The translations under genes were made by a program, and so were the position numbers. The notes beneath the pieces are model-generated. The model made no database searches, was not told where the DNA came from, and saw only the letters and a list, made by a program, of their open reading frames with translations. A stretch of DNA of 64,000 nucleotides from Hybos culiciformis (taxonomy: Eukaryota; Arthropoda; Insecta; Diptera; Hybotidae): contig OZ023273.1 in NCBI GenBank assembly GCA_964007475.1, positions 81,632,598-81,696,597 on the forward strand. Reading direction: 5' to 3'. Positions 23,349 to 35,056 of the stretch are shown one piece after another; positions within the stretch are counted from its first letter, which is position 1, and every line of letters begins with the position of its first letter.

Positions 23349-24398
23349 TTTAAAATATTTCGCCTGAAATAAAGTTTTGTTTGAAATTTTTCTTCGTTTT
23401 TTTTTTTTATTTCTCGAAAAACATAAATTATAAATGTAAAATAAAATAATGATTAATTTTTACTCACTTCTTTTTTAATTTCAGCTTTCAAATTAATTAT
23501 TTTAAAATTTTTATATATTTATATAATTTGTTTTGTCTAAATTTTATTTTTCCAAATTTATTAATTTCTGCTTTCAATTTAATTATTTCCAAATTTTTAT
23601 ATTTTAATAATTCTTGTTGTTTATTTAGTTATTTAGTTTCAAATTATTTAGTTTTAAGCACACTATATTTTATAGGACTTACACTGTTTGATTTAAACTT
23701 CAATTTTGAGCAAAAAAGTAAATTTTTCCTCCTTAAATACCTACTGAATCCAAATTTTATCACAGGCTCAAATTACGATTTAATTTTCATAGACATAAAT
23801 TGTGAAATTCATTATTCAATTCGTGGGAAAATATTTAACTGAAGTTAGCATTTTTCGATTTAGTATTAGTACAAAAGCTCAAGGATTTATTTTATAAAAA
23901 TCAAATTTCAAATTTTAATTTTTCACACATATACGATAAAAATACTCGGAAAATTATATTATATTTCAACATTTTTGGAATTTAAATTTGGTATTATTGC
24001 AAAAATTTTAGTATTTATTTAGTGAAAATAATTTTTTTTATATATACCTATATGTTTGAATATGTTTTTGAAAATCTTATTTTTCCTCTATAATTGAATA
24101 AAAAGAAATTTATTTCGAATCTCAAATTACAATCACCGGGTGCATATATCCGGTCGAATCTCAAATTACAATTTTCAGGTGTGGAAAATATATTAGACTC
24201 AGCATTTTCGAATTTTCAATTTATTTTAAATCTTACATGTTTCAACAAGTTTTTAAATTTTTACCTCTATAAATTTTTACCTCATTTAATATAAAATCAA
24301 TTCGAACCTCAAATTACATTTATCAGCATTTTTTACCTCAATTATAATTTCACAATTATTTGAAAACACATAATTATGTACATATACATATTAAATAT
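23349..24398. other. AT-rich stretch with a loose short repeat, no gene
   Basis: The word cgaatctcaaattacaat or close variants occurs at about 24116, 24155 and 24303. Otherwise A/T-rich with no believable coding frame. Confidence 0.5.
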
Positions 24399-24919
24399 GG
24401 CTCCACTTAAATTTGATTCAGAACTCTCATATGATACGGGGCTCCACTTAAAATATTTTACTTAGAACTTTACGATTTTACGCGGCTCCACTTATAATAA
24501 TTTACTTAGAACTTTATATACACGGCTCCACTTAAATAAAATAATACACTATAATATAATACTCCACTTAAATTTATCTAGAACTTTATATACACGGCTC
24601 CACTTAAATAAAATAATACACTATAATATAATACTCCACTTAAATTTATCTAGAACTCTCATATAATACGCGGCTCCACTTAAATTTATCTAGAACTCTC
24701 ATATAATACGCGGCTCCACTTAAATTTATCTAGAACACTCATATTATACGCGGCTCCACTTAAATTTATCTAGAACTCTCATATAATACACGGCTCCACT
24801 TAAATTTATCTAGAACTCTCATATAATACGCGGCTCCACTTAAATTTATCTAGAACTCTCATATAATACGCGGCTCCACTTAAATTTATCTAGAACTCTC
24901 ATATAATACGCGGCTCCAC
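24399..24919. repeat. minisatellite with 40-bp unit
   Basis: About twelve copies. The consensus unit begins cggctccacttaaatttatc and ends tagaactctcatataatacg. The left third is more diverged and includes a 72-bp higher-order duplication (about 24524-24595 and 24596-24667). The right part is nearly homogeneous. The array runs directly into the start codon of the following open frame. Confidence 0.9.
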
Positions 24920-25651
24920 ATGGCTCCACCCAAATGGCTCCACCCATTTATCCAGAACTCTCCTAAACTATCTACTCAAACTAAATTACCTACATATTTC
25001 GCTGGTAACATTCCCGCAAAAGATGATCATCTTGATCAACAACAGATGGCGCATTCTTCTACTTCTTCTCAAATGGAATCACAGCTTCCTGTTAGTGATT
25101 CTGGAAAAGCAATCGTTCAAAGTGTTGAAATTATTAAGCCAGCAAATTTAGATTTTACGTACCTGAGCAAATATTTGTCTAAATTAGTAGCTGAAGGTGA
25201 GATTATAAATCCCGACAGTTCCGGTAGCATTCTCATTACTACGAAAGGCACAAATAATGTACATCACCACTCACAACACCATCAACAACAACAGCCAATG
25301 CAACAAGAACACCATTCACAACAACAAAATCATCCACAACAACAACAACAACAATCGGGGGCGAATAATCAAGAAACATACGATCACCAACTACAATCAC
25401 AACAACAAGACACAATTTCACATTTTTCTGACACAATGTCAAATGCAACGCTTCCACCAATTGAAGGGCCCACAACTAGAGCAAAACGCCGAGCCGCTAC
25501 CGCAGGTCCTTCAACTCCGAAAAAGATTTATTTAGTTTCACCAATTGAAGGGCCCACAACTCTAGTTGCTCTAGCAAGAACTTACAAGTCAGTTCAAAAA
25601 CAACAATCGGGGGCGAATAATCAAGAAACCATTTATCTTGATTTTATGTAG
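24920..25651 (+). CDS. Gln/His-rich protein of unknown function
   Basis: 243 codons. The first 15 (MAPPKWLHPFIQNSP) are made of derivatives of the upstream minisatellite (gctccac, atccagaactctc). A central segment reads NLDFTYLSKYLSKLVAEGEI. Residues about 110-165 are Gln- and His-rich from caa/cac repeats. The C-terminal part contains two internal duplications: PPIEGPTT near residues 180 and 208, and QQSGANNQET near residues 143 and 228. The second copy of the latter leads to the stop. No known domain. It may be a captured gene fragment whose start comes from the repeat; whether it is expressed is unknown. Confidence 0.35.
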   Translation: MAPPKWLHPFIQNSPKLSTQTKLPTYFAGNIPAKDDHLDQQQMAHSSTSSQMESQLPVSDSGKAIVQSVEIIKPANLDFTYLSKYLSKLVAEGEIINPDSSGSILITTKGTNNVHHHSQHHQQQQPMQQEHHSQQQNHPQQQQQQSGANNQETYDHQLQSQQQDTISHFSDTMSNATLPPIEGPTTRAKRRAATAGPSTPKKIYLVSPIEGPTTLVALARTYKSVQKQQSGANNQETIYLDFM

Positions 25652-26765
25652 ATGGATACTATTTTTAATTTAAAAATTTTTTTTTTGAATTTTATTCTGG
25701 TAGGTACATTTCTTCAATTTTTTTTTTTTATTTTTTATTATTATTATTTTTTATTTTTATATTATTAATTTTTTATTTTTATTTATGATAAAAAATTTTT
25801 TCCACTGTTTGTCATAACTTTTTTTTGATTTTTTTTTTTTTTTTCTGATTATTATGTTTCATTCTTATGTCAAAGCAAATTATTTTATGTTTTTTTTTTT
25901 TTCATTTTTTTTTTTTTTTTCAATTTCATTTCATTTTTTTTTCTCTGTGTATGCGTATTTTTTCACTTATTTAAAAAAGAATTTACTTTTTGTGTTTGTT
26001 TTTTGTTAGTATTTTTCAACCATTTTTTTTTTGATGTTTTCAAATAATTAGAAAAAAAATTTTAAGTTTATTTTATTAATTTTATTAAAAATGTCTGCCA
26101 TTGGCACAAAAAATGTTTTTGTTTTATTTAGGACTTTTTTTTTTTTCTTTGTCTTGTCATTGCAATGACTTTCAAATCGTGAAATTCAAAGTTATTTCAA
26201 TGTTATTTTAAAGTTATTTTAAAGTTATGCTTTTTCCTAAAATTTCTTCTTTTTTTTTTTCTTTTTTTTTACTTTTAGATATTTTTTCCCTTATATGGTC
26301 ATTTTAAATTTTAAAATTAAAAATGTTTTTTTTTTTCTCAGGTAATTTTAAGGTAAGTATAAAGTAATAATTTTTTTTTCCTAAATTTTTGTAAACATTT
26401 TTTTTTTTATTTTTTCTTACGTTTTAATGTTTCTTACGTTTTAATGTTTCTTACGTTTTAATTTTTAAATTTTAATGTTCAAAATATTTTTTTTTTTGAA
26501 ATTAATTTTATTTTCTCACTTGTCAAGAAAAATTTTGAATCCATTTTTTTTTTTTTTTTCGAAAAATAATTTTATTTTCAGCAAAAAATTTTTTAATGAA
26601 ATTTTTTATTTTTTTTTTTCTTTTTAAAAATTTTAAATAAAATTTTTCACTGTAATTTAATTTTTTTTTTTTTTTTCTTTTTAAAATAAAAAATATCAGA
26701 CTTAATTTTTTTTTTTCTTTTTAAATAAAAAATATCCGACTTAATTTTTTTTTCTTTTTAAATTT
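25652..26765. other. T-rich leader segment of gypsy-A, no gene
   Basis: Over 1 kb with very long T runs on the plus strand (A runs on the element's sense strand). Small direct repeats occur near the end (ttttctttttaaataaaaaa with tatccgacttaat, three versions at about 26660-26760) and near 26420 (tttcttacgttttaatg three times). No coding frame. Confidence 0.6.
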
Positions 26766-26782
26766 CGATGTCCCGGTCGCCA
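26766..26782 (-). other. primer-binding site of gypsy-A
   Basis: Minus strand TGGCGACCGGGACATCG directly follows the end of the 5' LTR (GGCATGACA). Shares TGGCGACCG with the gypsy-B site at 6749. Confidence 0.75.
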
Positions 26783-26916
26783 TGTCATGCCAAGTCAGGC
26801 ATGTTAAAGAAAAAACACACATAAACTTTTATTTTATTTATTTATTATTATGATATTACGTTGTTTAACAGTTGACTGATCAGATCATACTCTACTCACT
26901 TAAACTTAATACTAGG
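26783..26916 (-). repeat. 5' LTR of gypsy-A, distal part (split by Bel/Pao)
   Basis: Identical to the corresponding part of the 3' LTR at 11356 except for one substitution (cataaac against catacac). It ends at ctagg, where the Bel/Pao element begins. The remainder lies at 40728-40785. Confidence 0.9.
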
Positions 26917-27418
26917 TGTCGCGAACGGTGTGCGTAAAAGTTTGAAATTAGGGTATTGGAATCGAAGCCAAAGGACTACAATACAAAAAAAAATTGTACT
27001 TGAAATAAACTAGAGACAAAAAAAAATAATTTAATGAAACGACCGTTTTGCTCTAAAGTTGAAAATATACTTAATTTATTAATTGTACACAATTTTAAAG
27101 AGAATTTTAATACAATTATAAAAATTGGCAATTATAAAAATTGAGACAAAAAATAAAAATTATTACTACGAATATTAATACAAATATAATAATAAAAATT
27201 ATCAAGAAATGCAAACGAAATTGGACCCGAAATTTCCTGTACAGAAAAATTTTATATTTTGTATTCTTGGATACAATTCCGTTTGCATAAAAAATTTTAT
27301 CAGTGCTGAATTGCATATTACATTTTTTATGCGATTCAAATAAAATACAAAGTAAATACAAAGTAAAATTTTATATGCCCTATTTTATTTGATTTGTGAG
27401 TTGAAATTGTTTTGTAAC
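26917..27418 (-). repeat. 3' LTR of the Bel/Pao element
   Basis: Plus-strand start tgtcgcgaacggtgtgcg is repeated at 39902. Similarity holds over about 140 bp, is interrupted in the other copy by a MITE/deletion, and resumes at ttttttatgcgattcaaata to ttgttttgtaac. The right boundary is uncertain: no polypurine tract is visible beside it, and the Env-like frame reads into it. Confidence 0.75.
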
Positions 27419-28892
27419 GTAGTAAGGACGATCTGTTTCGCGTATAATTCACATCCTTGTTGGAGTCGTACAATTCCGACATTTTTAAGCTCTTGATGAT
27501 GGGTTCCTTCCATACATTCGATTTGGACATGTTCCTTTTTGGGGGCGACAAAAATCCATGCATTGGATGCTGCTAACTGTAGAAAGAGGATAGAATCGAT
27601 GGTCATGACGCGAGGTTTACATATTTTTGGGAGCTCTACTACCGATTGAAAGACTTCGAATTCACAGGAGTGTTTTGAATAAGCAATTTCTAAGGCTTGT
27701 TGATCCGTACAAATGTGGATACTGGGGGTTAACTGGATGCGGTGTTCTAAGTTTTCTTTATTCATTCGCAAAAAATAATGTTTATCTTTCCCAACTAATA
27801 ACAACTCGGTGTCCGGTATGATCAATGAAAAGACGTGATCCTTAATTCGCTTTGGAATGATCGACATTTGATATATGGAAAATGGTTTATGGTCAATGAC
27901 CGGTATCTTCAATAAATATATAATTTTGTTGTTGGCCGTATATATCTTAATTTTGATGATCCTTAACAGCACATTGATGCTGTCAATAGTAATGGGCACT
28001 GGCCAATTCATATTATTATCAAATTGTTTTTGAATCGCGATAAATTCATGTTGTAACTCCTCAGGCGAGATTACATATGGATGTAACGAACCGTGCCTAG
28101 CAGCCTCAAAAATGTCGAATAGGTGAGTTTGTGCGAATTTATATTGACTGGTCAGGAGTAAGAAAATGTCAAAGTTCTCAAATAACAATTTGCTAATTTG
28201 TTCCTTTACTTGCCCCCCACGATCGCGTTTCGTAGCTCGGTGGACAGAGTTTCAATATCCCTAAGACGATTTTCGAGGTTGGTTATGTGCTGATGGGAGT
28301 TGTTGAATTCGGACACGACTTTTTCTAAAATGGACGTTTGAGTGTTAATGACATGTTTTGCTTTTTCTTGATCGCCCTGTACCTCGGAAAGAGTCTCACG
28401 ATAATTTTGCGCATCAGTCTCATCCAAAGTTCCAAATAATTGTTTAGAGATGGTGCCTATTACGTTGAAAAGACCGCGTTTTGAACGACTTAGTGCGGAA
28501 AGTCCTAAAAGTTGTCGTAGCATATTATCATGCAAGTCAATGTTTTGGACGGCTTGAGTAGCGTGCGTCAAGAATCGATCGCAGCCCTTTTGGGTATCGG
28601 ATCCAATACTAATTCGATGGCAAAGTGACACCATTTCGTGGAAAAGATTATCAATATTCGTACGATGTGTTTGGAGAACCTTTAGGTCGGTGTGAACAAA
28701 CAGGTTCCAATGGGTGTTGGATAGCAGCATTTCTCCAATTTGTTCATAATATAGCCCCCATATTTCCTCTAGGTTCGTAACATTATAGGATTGATGAACA
28801 GCAGTGACTTGCCCCCAGCCCAACAACATGAACACGATTAAATATATGGCACCCATATGTCTAAAAAGAGAGTACGAGGTGGTTAAAATCAT
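27385..28892 (-). pseudogene. env: Env-like gene of the F-protein type in a Bel/Pao element
   Basis: Two adjoining frames. The first (28892-28206, 228 codons) begins with a hydrophobic signal-peptide-like stretch (IYLIVFMLLGW, about residues 16-26), has a basic cleavage-like site SRSKRG near residue 137 followed by a Gly/Phe/Ile-containing segment, and then heptad-rich sequence. The second (28188-27385, 267 codons) contains several Cys residues and ends inside the LTR. The layout resembles the fusion-type Env shared by insect retroelements and baculoviruses (established for roo-like Bel/Pao elements). Broken by a frameshift or stop at about 28190-28206. No convincing membrane anchor remains at the C-terminus, so the protein would not be functional. 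Confidence 0.72.
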
Positions 28893-29045
28893 GTTAATAC
28901 GGTTGCAAAGATAAACTTGAAGGGATTATCTACATAAATCAAAATATGAAACTACCCAATTTTTATTTATTTAAAACGAACTCAATGATTTCGTATATTT
29001 ATTTCTAAATTCTACGAGAAAAAAAAGTATTGGAAAAAGAGAAGG
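28893..29045. other. short spacer between pol and Env-like gene
   Basis: Non-coding gap. An Env gene downstream of pol in such elements is usually expressed from a spliced message (known for the group); no splice site was assigned here. Confidence 0.4.
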
Positions 29046-30160
29046 TTATTGCGATGACGCTGTCGTGGCCTCTTTTTCCCATGGTAAGAGACACAATTTG
29101 GATATGGGTCTTTTGACTTCTCCTTCGGAAGTTTTTACTGTAACGACGCGTACGATCCCGTCGGACCCTGGGTGCGTATCAAGAATTCTTCCGAGCTTCC
29201 AAACGTGAGGTGCCGTATTTTCGTTTTTTATAACGACCAGGTCACCTTTTTGCAAATTTCGTCTTGTTTGTTTCCATTTTGGTCTTTGTTGGAGTTGGGA
29301 TAGGTATTCGATTTTCCATCTAGACCAAAACTCATTTTTTAACTGTTGGCGTAGCTCAAGCCGCTTTAGTTGGTTTAAATCCTTTGATTCGTACGACGGT
29401 GATGGTGGGGCCAGTAAAGCCTCCCCCCTTAAAAAATGACCTGGCGTCAAAGGATTCAAATCCGTGGGGTCTTCGGACAAGGCTGTTAATGGTCTGGAGT
29501 TGAGACAAGCTTCAATTCGACACAATAGGGTGCTGAGCTCCTCGTAAGTCAGTAAGGCCTTTTGTACCACCTTTCGCAGGTGATTTTTTACGCTTTTTAC
29601 ACCGGCCTCCCAGATTCCACCGAAATTTGGCGCTCCGGGTGGAATAAAATACCAATTTACTTGTCTTTTGGCTACAGCGTCAGCTGCCTCCACGGTAGCT
29701 TGTTTAATTGCCAGCTTATATTGCTTCGCGAGTTCAGTATTAGCTCCCACAAAATTTGTGCCATTGTCGGAATAAATGTTCTGGCACAGGCCGCGTCGGG
29801 AAAAAAATCTTTCCAAGGCTTTTTTTGTGGACAGATCTGAAACTGCTTCTGGATGAATTGCCTTTGTGGAAAAACAAATAAATAAGGCTATATATCCTTT
29901 AGTACATTTGTTACACCGCCCTTTATAGAGTTTTAAAGTTAGGGGCCCGGCATAATCTACCCCCGTATTGGTAAACGGCAGGGAAACCGTTGCTCGTTCA
30001 TTGGGAAGTACTCCCATGAGTTGAGACATTGTTTGTTTTTTCTGAATGATGCAGGTTTTACATTGATTGAGATTGGTTTTAAGTACCATTTTTAATTTTG
30101 GTATCCAATATCGTATACGTATGACTGCCATCATTAAATATACCCCCCATGTAAGGTGAT
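29046..30160 (-). pseudogene. pol: Bel/Pao integrase with DUF5641-type C-terminus
   Basis: 362 codons open. Zinc-binding CKTCIIQKK (residues 26-34) follows the RIRYWIPKL entry motif. Catalytic core: TGVDYAGPLTLK (first Asp), IYSDNGTNFVGA (second Asp) and FGGIWEAGVKSVKNHL (Glu). The C-terminus has CLNSRPLTALSEDPTDLNPL, PGHFLRGEALL and GDLVVIKNENTAP, the DUF5641 region. A one-base frameshift at about 30136 separates it from the RNase H part (HGGYI followed by a stop). The catalytic residues are intact. Confidence 0.93.
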
Positions 30161-31500
30161 CATATGAGTTTCTTGAACTAGTAATTTGGTAAGATATGCT
30201 AAAGGTGAAAGTATAACAGGATATTTCTCGTCATAATTTTGAGAAAGCTCTGAAAGTCTTCCGTTCATCCGAATGATGCCTTGAGCATCTAAGAATGGGT
30301 TCAACGGAAGAAGCGTGCTTTGATTCGAAATCGTAGATTTCGCGGTTAAAGCCTCATATTCATTGAAATAGAATTTTCGTTGACTAGCCCGGACGAAAAT
30401 TTTTAAGCTATCACGCATTTCTTCGGCTGTTACACCCACTGAAGATGCGGTTTTATACGAAAATTTTCCTAGAAATTTTCGGAGTATGAACCTCTTGATA
30501 TATGAGAGTACCCGTAAGGCTCTACCTAACGTGGAAAACCTAGCAAGGATATCGCTCAATGGATTAGAATTTATTACATTTGTTAAAGTTTTCAAAGGTT
30601 TTGCTTCCAAGTCAGTATCTACAAGATTCTCGTCTGCGTTGAGAGGCCAGGACTCCGGTGATAATTTTAGCCAGGCCGGACCGTGCCACCATTGTTGCAT
30701 GTTTAGAAGCTCAGACGGCATGAGTCCTCTCGATGCCGCATCTGCTGGATTATCCGAAGAGACAACATGATGCCATTGAATGTTTTCCGAACTCTTGATT
30801 ATCGTCGCCACGCGATTAGCTACAAATGTTTTCCACTTACAGGGTGATCCCTTTAACCAGGCTAGGACAATTGTGGAGTCACTCCACGCAAATAATTTTG
30901 CTGCTGGAATGTCGAGAATGGTTTTAATTGAATTTAGTAATTTGGCTAAAAGAACAGCCCCACATAATTCTAGGCATGGAATCGTTAATTGGTCTTTATT
31001 TTTGGGCGCGACTTTTGTCTTCGCCATTATCAGATTTACTTGTGTTATCCCCTTTTGATCAGTAACTTTCAAATATAGAACGGCTCCGTAAGCTTGTTCA
31101 GAAGCATCGCAGAATCCGTGAATTTCGATGTCATAATCTGGGTTGTAATTCAGATATCGTTGGATTTGTAGCTTTTCTATGTTAGGTAGGTCGGACATGA
31201 ATATTTTCCAGGTTCTTAAACGTTCCTTGTTGACATTACCGTCCCATTCGGTTTTTTCGCCCCAAACTTGTTGCATTAGAATTTTTGCGTTAATTACGAT
31301 TGGGCCTAACCAGCCAGCAGGGTCAAAAAGTCGCGCAATTGCTGAAAATAATTGTCGCTTTGTGAGTTGGGAATAACCGTGGTGCTAATCTTAAAGGAGA
31401 AATAATCGTCCTTTTTGTTCCAATATATACCTAAAGTTTTTTGACTTGGATTTATATCGAAGTTTAATATTGGATCGGGCATTCTATCTTCGAAGAGTAT
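30134..31500 (-). pseudogene. pol: Bel/Pao RNase H/A17-type region and integrase zinc entry
   Basis: 380 codons open (31276-30134), preceded by LFSAIARLFDPAGWLGPIV and the word for QVWGEKTEWD. Motifs: IHGFCDASEQAYGAVLYL (RNase H first Asp), PCLELCGAVLLAKLL (Glu), FAWSDSTIVLAWLKG (Asp) and SSDNPADAASRGL. Then HMITLHGG, the start of the integrase HHCC domain, before the frameshift. At 31377-31504 the frame linking to the reverse transcriptase (PSQKTLGIYWNKKDDYFSF) is present but shifted. Confidence 0.9.
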
Positions 31501-31503
31501 GCC

Positions 31504-32597
31504 TTATAAAATTTTGGTATTGTTGGCGTACCATTTCTTTAGTTCAAAACCCCCGGATCTAAGCATCGATCGTAAATCATGCTGTGCTTTTATTGCGGTT
31601 TTTAAATCGTAGGTTTCAGATAATACATCGTCGACGTAAAAATCATTTTGAACTATTCGACTGGCTACCGGAAAATTATGTTTTTCGTCCCTAGCTAGCT
31701 GGAGCAAGGTTCGGATGGCCAGATAGGGGGCGGATGAAACTCCGAACGTAACAGTATTTAATTGGTAATCTTGAACCGCCTGATTATTGTTACTTCGATA
31801 CAAAATTCTTTGGAACGAAGCATGTTTTGGATTGATCCAAATTTGCCGGTACATTTTTCAATGTCAGCGTTGAACACGAAGGGATATTTGCGCCAGCGTA
31901 AAATAATAGACATCAAGTCTTGATGCAGCGTTGGACCCACTTCTAGAACATCATTGAGAGATTTCCCGTTAATAGATTTGCACGAAGCATCGAATACTAC
32001 CCGCAATTTAGTGCTAGTACTGGAAGGTTTGAAAACTCCATGATGTGGTAAGTAACAGTTGTGTGCCCTTTGACTCTTATTAGAACTCATAACATTTGGT
32101 TTCGTGCTTGAGATCTTTGTCATGTGTCCTAATTTTAAATAATCTAGTAAGTTTTGGTCATACAGGTTTTGTTGGGTTGGATCCTTATGAAGTCTTTTCT
32201 CGAGGCTATAAAATCGTCTCAAGGCTATAAATCGCGAATGTGACAGAAAGGTTTTGTCAGGATAATCTTTTCCAAATGGTAAATCAACCACATAACCCCC
32301 GTCCTTGGTCCGGGTGGTGGTTGATTCGTAAAGCTCTTCACAATATTTATCTGATTCTGAAAAATATTTCGGAGCCGCAATTTCTTCAAGTTCCCAGAAC
32401 TTACGAATTTGGTCGTCTATCGATGGTTGGGCTTGGTTGAAGCATGACGTGTAACTACATTGAACTGATTTCTGTACCTGGCAAATTCCAGAAACGACCC
32501 ATCCAAAAATCGTTTGTTGGGCCACTAGTTTTTGGTCATTAAATTTCAAAGTTCCCCTTTTTAAAATTTGTGGGTAAAAATCGGCTCCCAGAACCAA
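31504..32597 (-). pseudogene. pol: Bel/Pao reverse transcriptase
   Basis: Two overlapping frames (32597-31758 and 31854-31504). Motifs: FGWVVSG at the protease/RT junction, KLRVVFDASCKSINGKSLND, YPFVFNADIEK (first catalytic Asp) and, after a frameshift near 31850, TFGVSSAPYLAIRTL and NDFYVDDVLS (YVDD box). Copies retrotransposon RNA into DNA in intact relatives. The frameshift lies between the palm motifs, so no active enzyme can be made from this copy. Confidence 0.9.
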
Positions 32598-33205
32598 ATC
32601 AATTTTTGAGATTTGTAGAATCGGCTGTCAGCCAGCTCTAGGTCCTGGAGTTGGGCAATGTTCAACTTATCAAATGTTTGAGAAGGCAGAAAACCCGTAA
32701 GTCGCTTTAACACAAGGGCTTCTAGCTGTATGCCTTTAGTTTGATTACGTGACATTAGCATACAGCATGTGATTTTGTTGGACTGTGCTTTTTGTGTACT
32801 GCCCATCCCAGAAATTGTAGCCGAAACCGCTGTGGTAGGTAACCCTAATTTTTTCTGAACGGATTCTAACATTAAAGAAATTTCAGATCCGGGATCTATC
32901 AAGGCACGAAGACTGTATGATTGGTTGTTATGAACAATGGACACTAAGGCAGTAGCTAACAACACTCCACGCTTGGGTGTCACTAAAGGATTAGAAAGGT
33001 GAACATTATTTGACTGAAACGAAGACCCAGGTTGACTTGGTCCCGATGTATTGTTCACTTTCGGTTTTTCCGTTGTAGTCTGAGCTGAGGTATTCTGATT
33101 TTTAGATCCTTTACCCAAAGCATTGTTATGAAGCATTGTGTGATGCTTCTTATTACATTGGCGGCATGTAAACTTGCTATTGCAATTGGCTACCGTGTGG
33201 TTTAA
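32561..33205 (-). pseudogene. pol: Bel/Pao zinc knuckle and aspartic protease
   Basis: Upstream of the methionine at 33136 the frame carries a zinc knuckle (CNSKFTCRQCNKKHHTMLH). It then has a Pro/Ser/Thr-rich linker and SLRALIDPGSEISLML, the retropepsin active site with DPGS in place of the usual DSGS, and then KITCCMLMS. A frameshift separates it from gag near 33205, and another near 32600 leads into the reverse transcriptase. The Ser-to-Pro change in the active-site triplet would probably abolish proteolysis (inference). Confidence 0.8.
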
Positions 33206-33207
33206 GT

Positions 33208-34327
33208 TCAGTTAGACTTAATAAATTGTAAGCGAGATTCCACGCTTTGAGCTAAGAATTGAGGGCATAGCCTTAAATAATGATCTTGATCACATATACA
33301 ACATTTCTGCTTCACTTTTGTACTAAAGACTTTAGAACTATTATGTCTTGGTGAAGCATGAGACGACACGACATTTGGCCGGGCGATAGCTTCTAGAGTT
33401 CGAAATCGGTCTAAAAGGAAATCTTTTAAATCTACGAAGGGGGGGATGGCGGTTTTGACCGTAAGTGTCTGCTCCCAGAGTTGATGGGTTTCTTTTAGCA
33501 ATTCCTGTGAAAGAATGTAAACTAGGATGGCATCCCAATTTGTCGTCTCTATTTGGAGATGTCTAAGTCTTGAAACCAATTTATTTGTTTTATCGTACAA
33601 ATTTTTTATTTCATTTAGATTTTCGGTTTTAATATTTGGGATGTCAAAAAAACTTTTGAGCTCATTATTTACTAAAACTCGCGTATTGTTGAATCTATCA
33701 TTCAACATTTTCCAAGCACTTGGATAATCTCCGTCGGAGACGTTATAATCCGCCAGTAAATCTGCAGCTGAATCGACAAGTACGGATTTCAACGTCCATA
33801 GTTTGCTTGCGTTACTCATTGACGTATCGTGAACACTCGCGTTAAATAAATCCAGGAAGGTTAACCAGGAGTCGTAATCTCCTTTAAATTTGAGAATTTG
33901 AATTTTTTGTAATTGGAAATCATGCCACTTGAAGGAGGTTTGCCCTGCTTGTTGGTCTATACTTGAATTCGGACTCCCTGAGGACGAAGGACTTTCCAAG
34001 ATTACCGGAAATTTTTTAATGTAATCTTCCTGAATTGTGTCGTAATATTGAAGGTAAACATTTTCTAGATCTGAGAATTGATTTTTCTTGAAATATGTAA
34101 TCCTCTTTACTTAGAGTTTCTTCGTCTTCATATAAAGTTTTTAAAAGATCGGCGTGAATAGATTTTATTTTGTTGAAATGTTCTTCAAGGGTTAATAAAC
34201 GTTTTTCAAAATAAGTTTTGGTTTTTCGATCTGCGCTATCCTTTTTATAATTCCGGAAAAAATTCTGTAGGTTATTTCGATTTTGTTCTTGTAAAAAAAT
34301 TAGGTTTTCATAGGTTGTCGTAGACAT
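33208..34327 (-). pseudogene. gag: Bel/Pao gag (DUF1759-type)
   Basis: Start ATG at 34325-34327 (MSTTTYENLIFLQEQNR). A helical N-terminus follows (residues 1-105), then after a frameshift near 34010 comes MESPSSSGSPNSS, the DUF1759 core (LQKIQILKFKGDYDSWLTFL, KLWTLKSVLVDSAADLL, YPSAWKMLNDRFNN) and a zinc-binding CCICDQDHYLRLC near the end. Forms the particle core in intact relatives. The frame ends FIKSN-stop at 33208, just before the second knuckle found in the shifted protease frame. Confidence 0.9.
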
Positions 34328-35056
34328 TTTGTCCAATTTTTTTTTTTTTTTTTATATCAAAATCCGTCGTCAGATGAAGCCAAAAACTAAAGTAAGTCCT
34401 TGACAGAGCTAGCACTTTATCAAAATTACGCCAAAACAACAAATTATATAATGTATAATTGATTGAATATTAACCGATTAATTTCACGAAGCCGAGAGCC
34501 AAAACAAAATAAAATGAAAAAATGACTTACCGATAATTAGTTGATTCAGGAACGATGACCTCGTTGACTATGAATGTTGCGGCTTCCCCTTGGTTCAGCA
34601 AACTCGATTCGGTTGATTCAGGAACTTTGTTATCAACTGTTATTATATTATAAATTTTGATTTATAATTTATTTTATTTTATTTGTATTAGAAATTTTCT
34701 AATTCTTTATTAATTTAAAATTGTTAAAAAAAATTCTTTTTTTTTTTGTTGAATTAAAAATATATTTTTTTTGTAAAAATTGTTAAAACTTTTTGAATCA
34801 AAAATATTTTTTTTGCTTTTTTTTTTTTGTAAAAAATTGTTAATATTTTTTGTTGAATTAAAAATTTTTTTTTTTTCTTTTTGTAAAAATTTGTAAAATT
34901 TTTGAGTTAAAAATATTTTTTTTTTTTGTTTTTTTTGTAAAAAATTGTTAATATTTTTTTTTTGTTTGAAAGAAAAAAAATTGTTAAATAACCAAAAAAA
35001 AAAACTTTGATTTTGCAAGATTTTTTTTTTGTTAAAAAAAAGTTTAAAGTATATAT
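34328..35056 (-). other. Bel/Pao leader with T-rich tandem repeats
   Basis: Between gag and the inserted DNA transposon. The segment 34720-34990 holds about four degenerate copies of a roughly 60-bp unit (gttgaattaaaaatattttt, then tttttgtaaaaattgttaat). No real gene; a Lys-rich frame here is a by-product of the T runs. Confidence 0.6.

Noticed and set aside
24399..24919. Regular 40-bp repeat array as a CRISPR-like structure
   Set aside because: Units are contiguous without unique spacers; a minisatellite.
29562..31376. Several plus-strand frames opposite Bel/Pao pol
   Set aside because: Shadows of the conserved integrase and RNase H frames on the minus strand.
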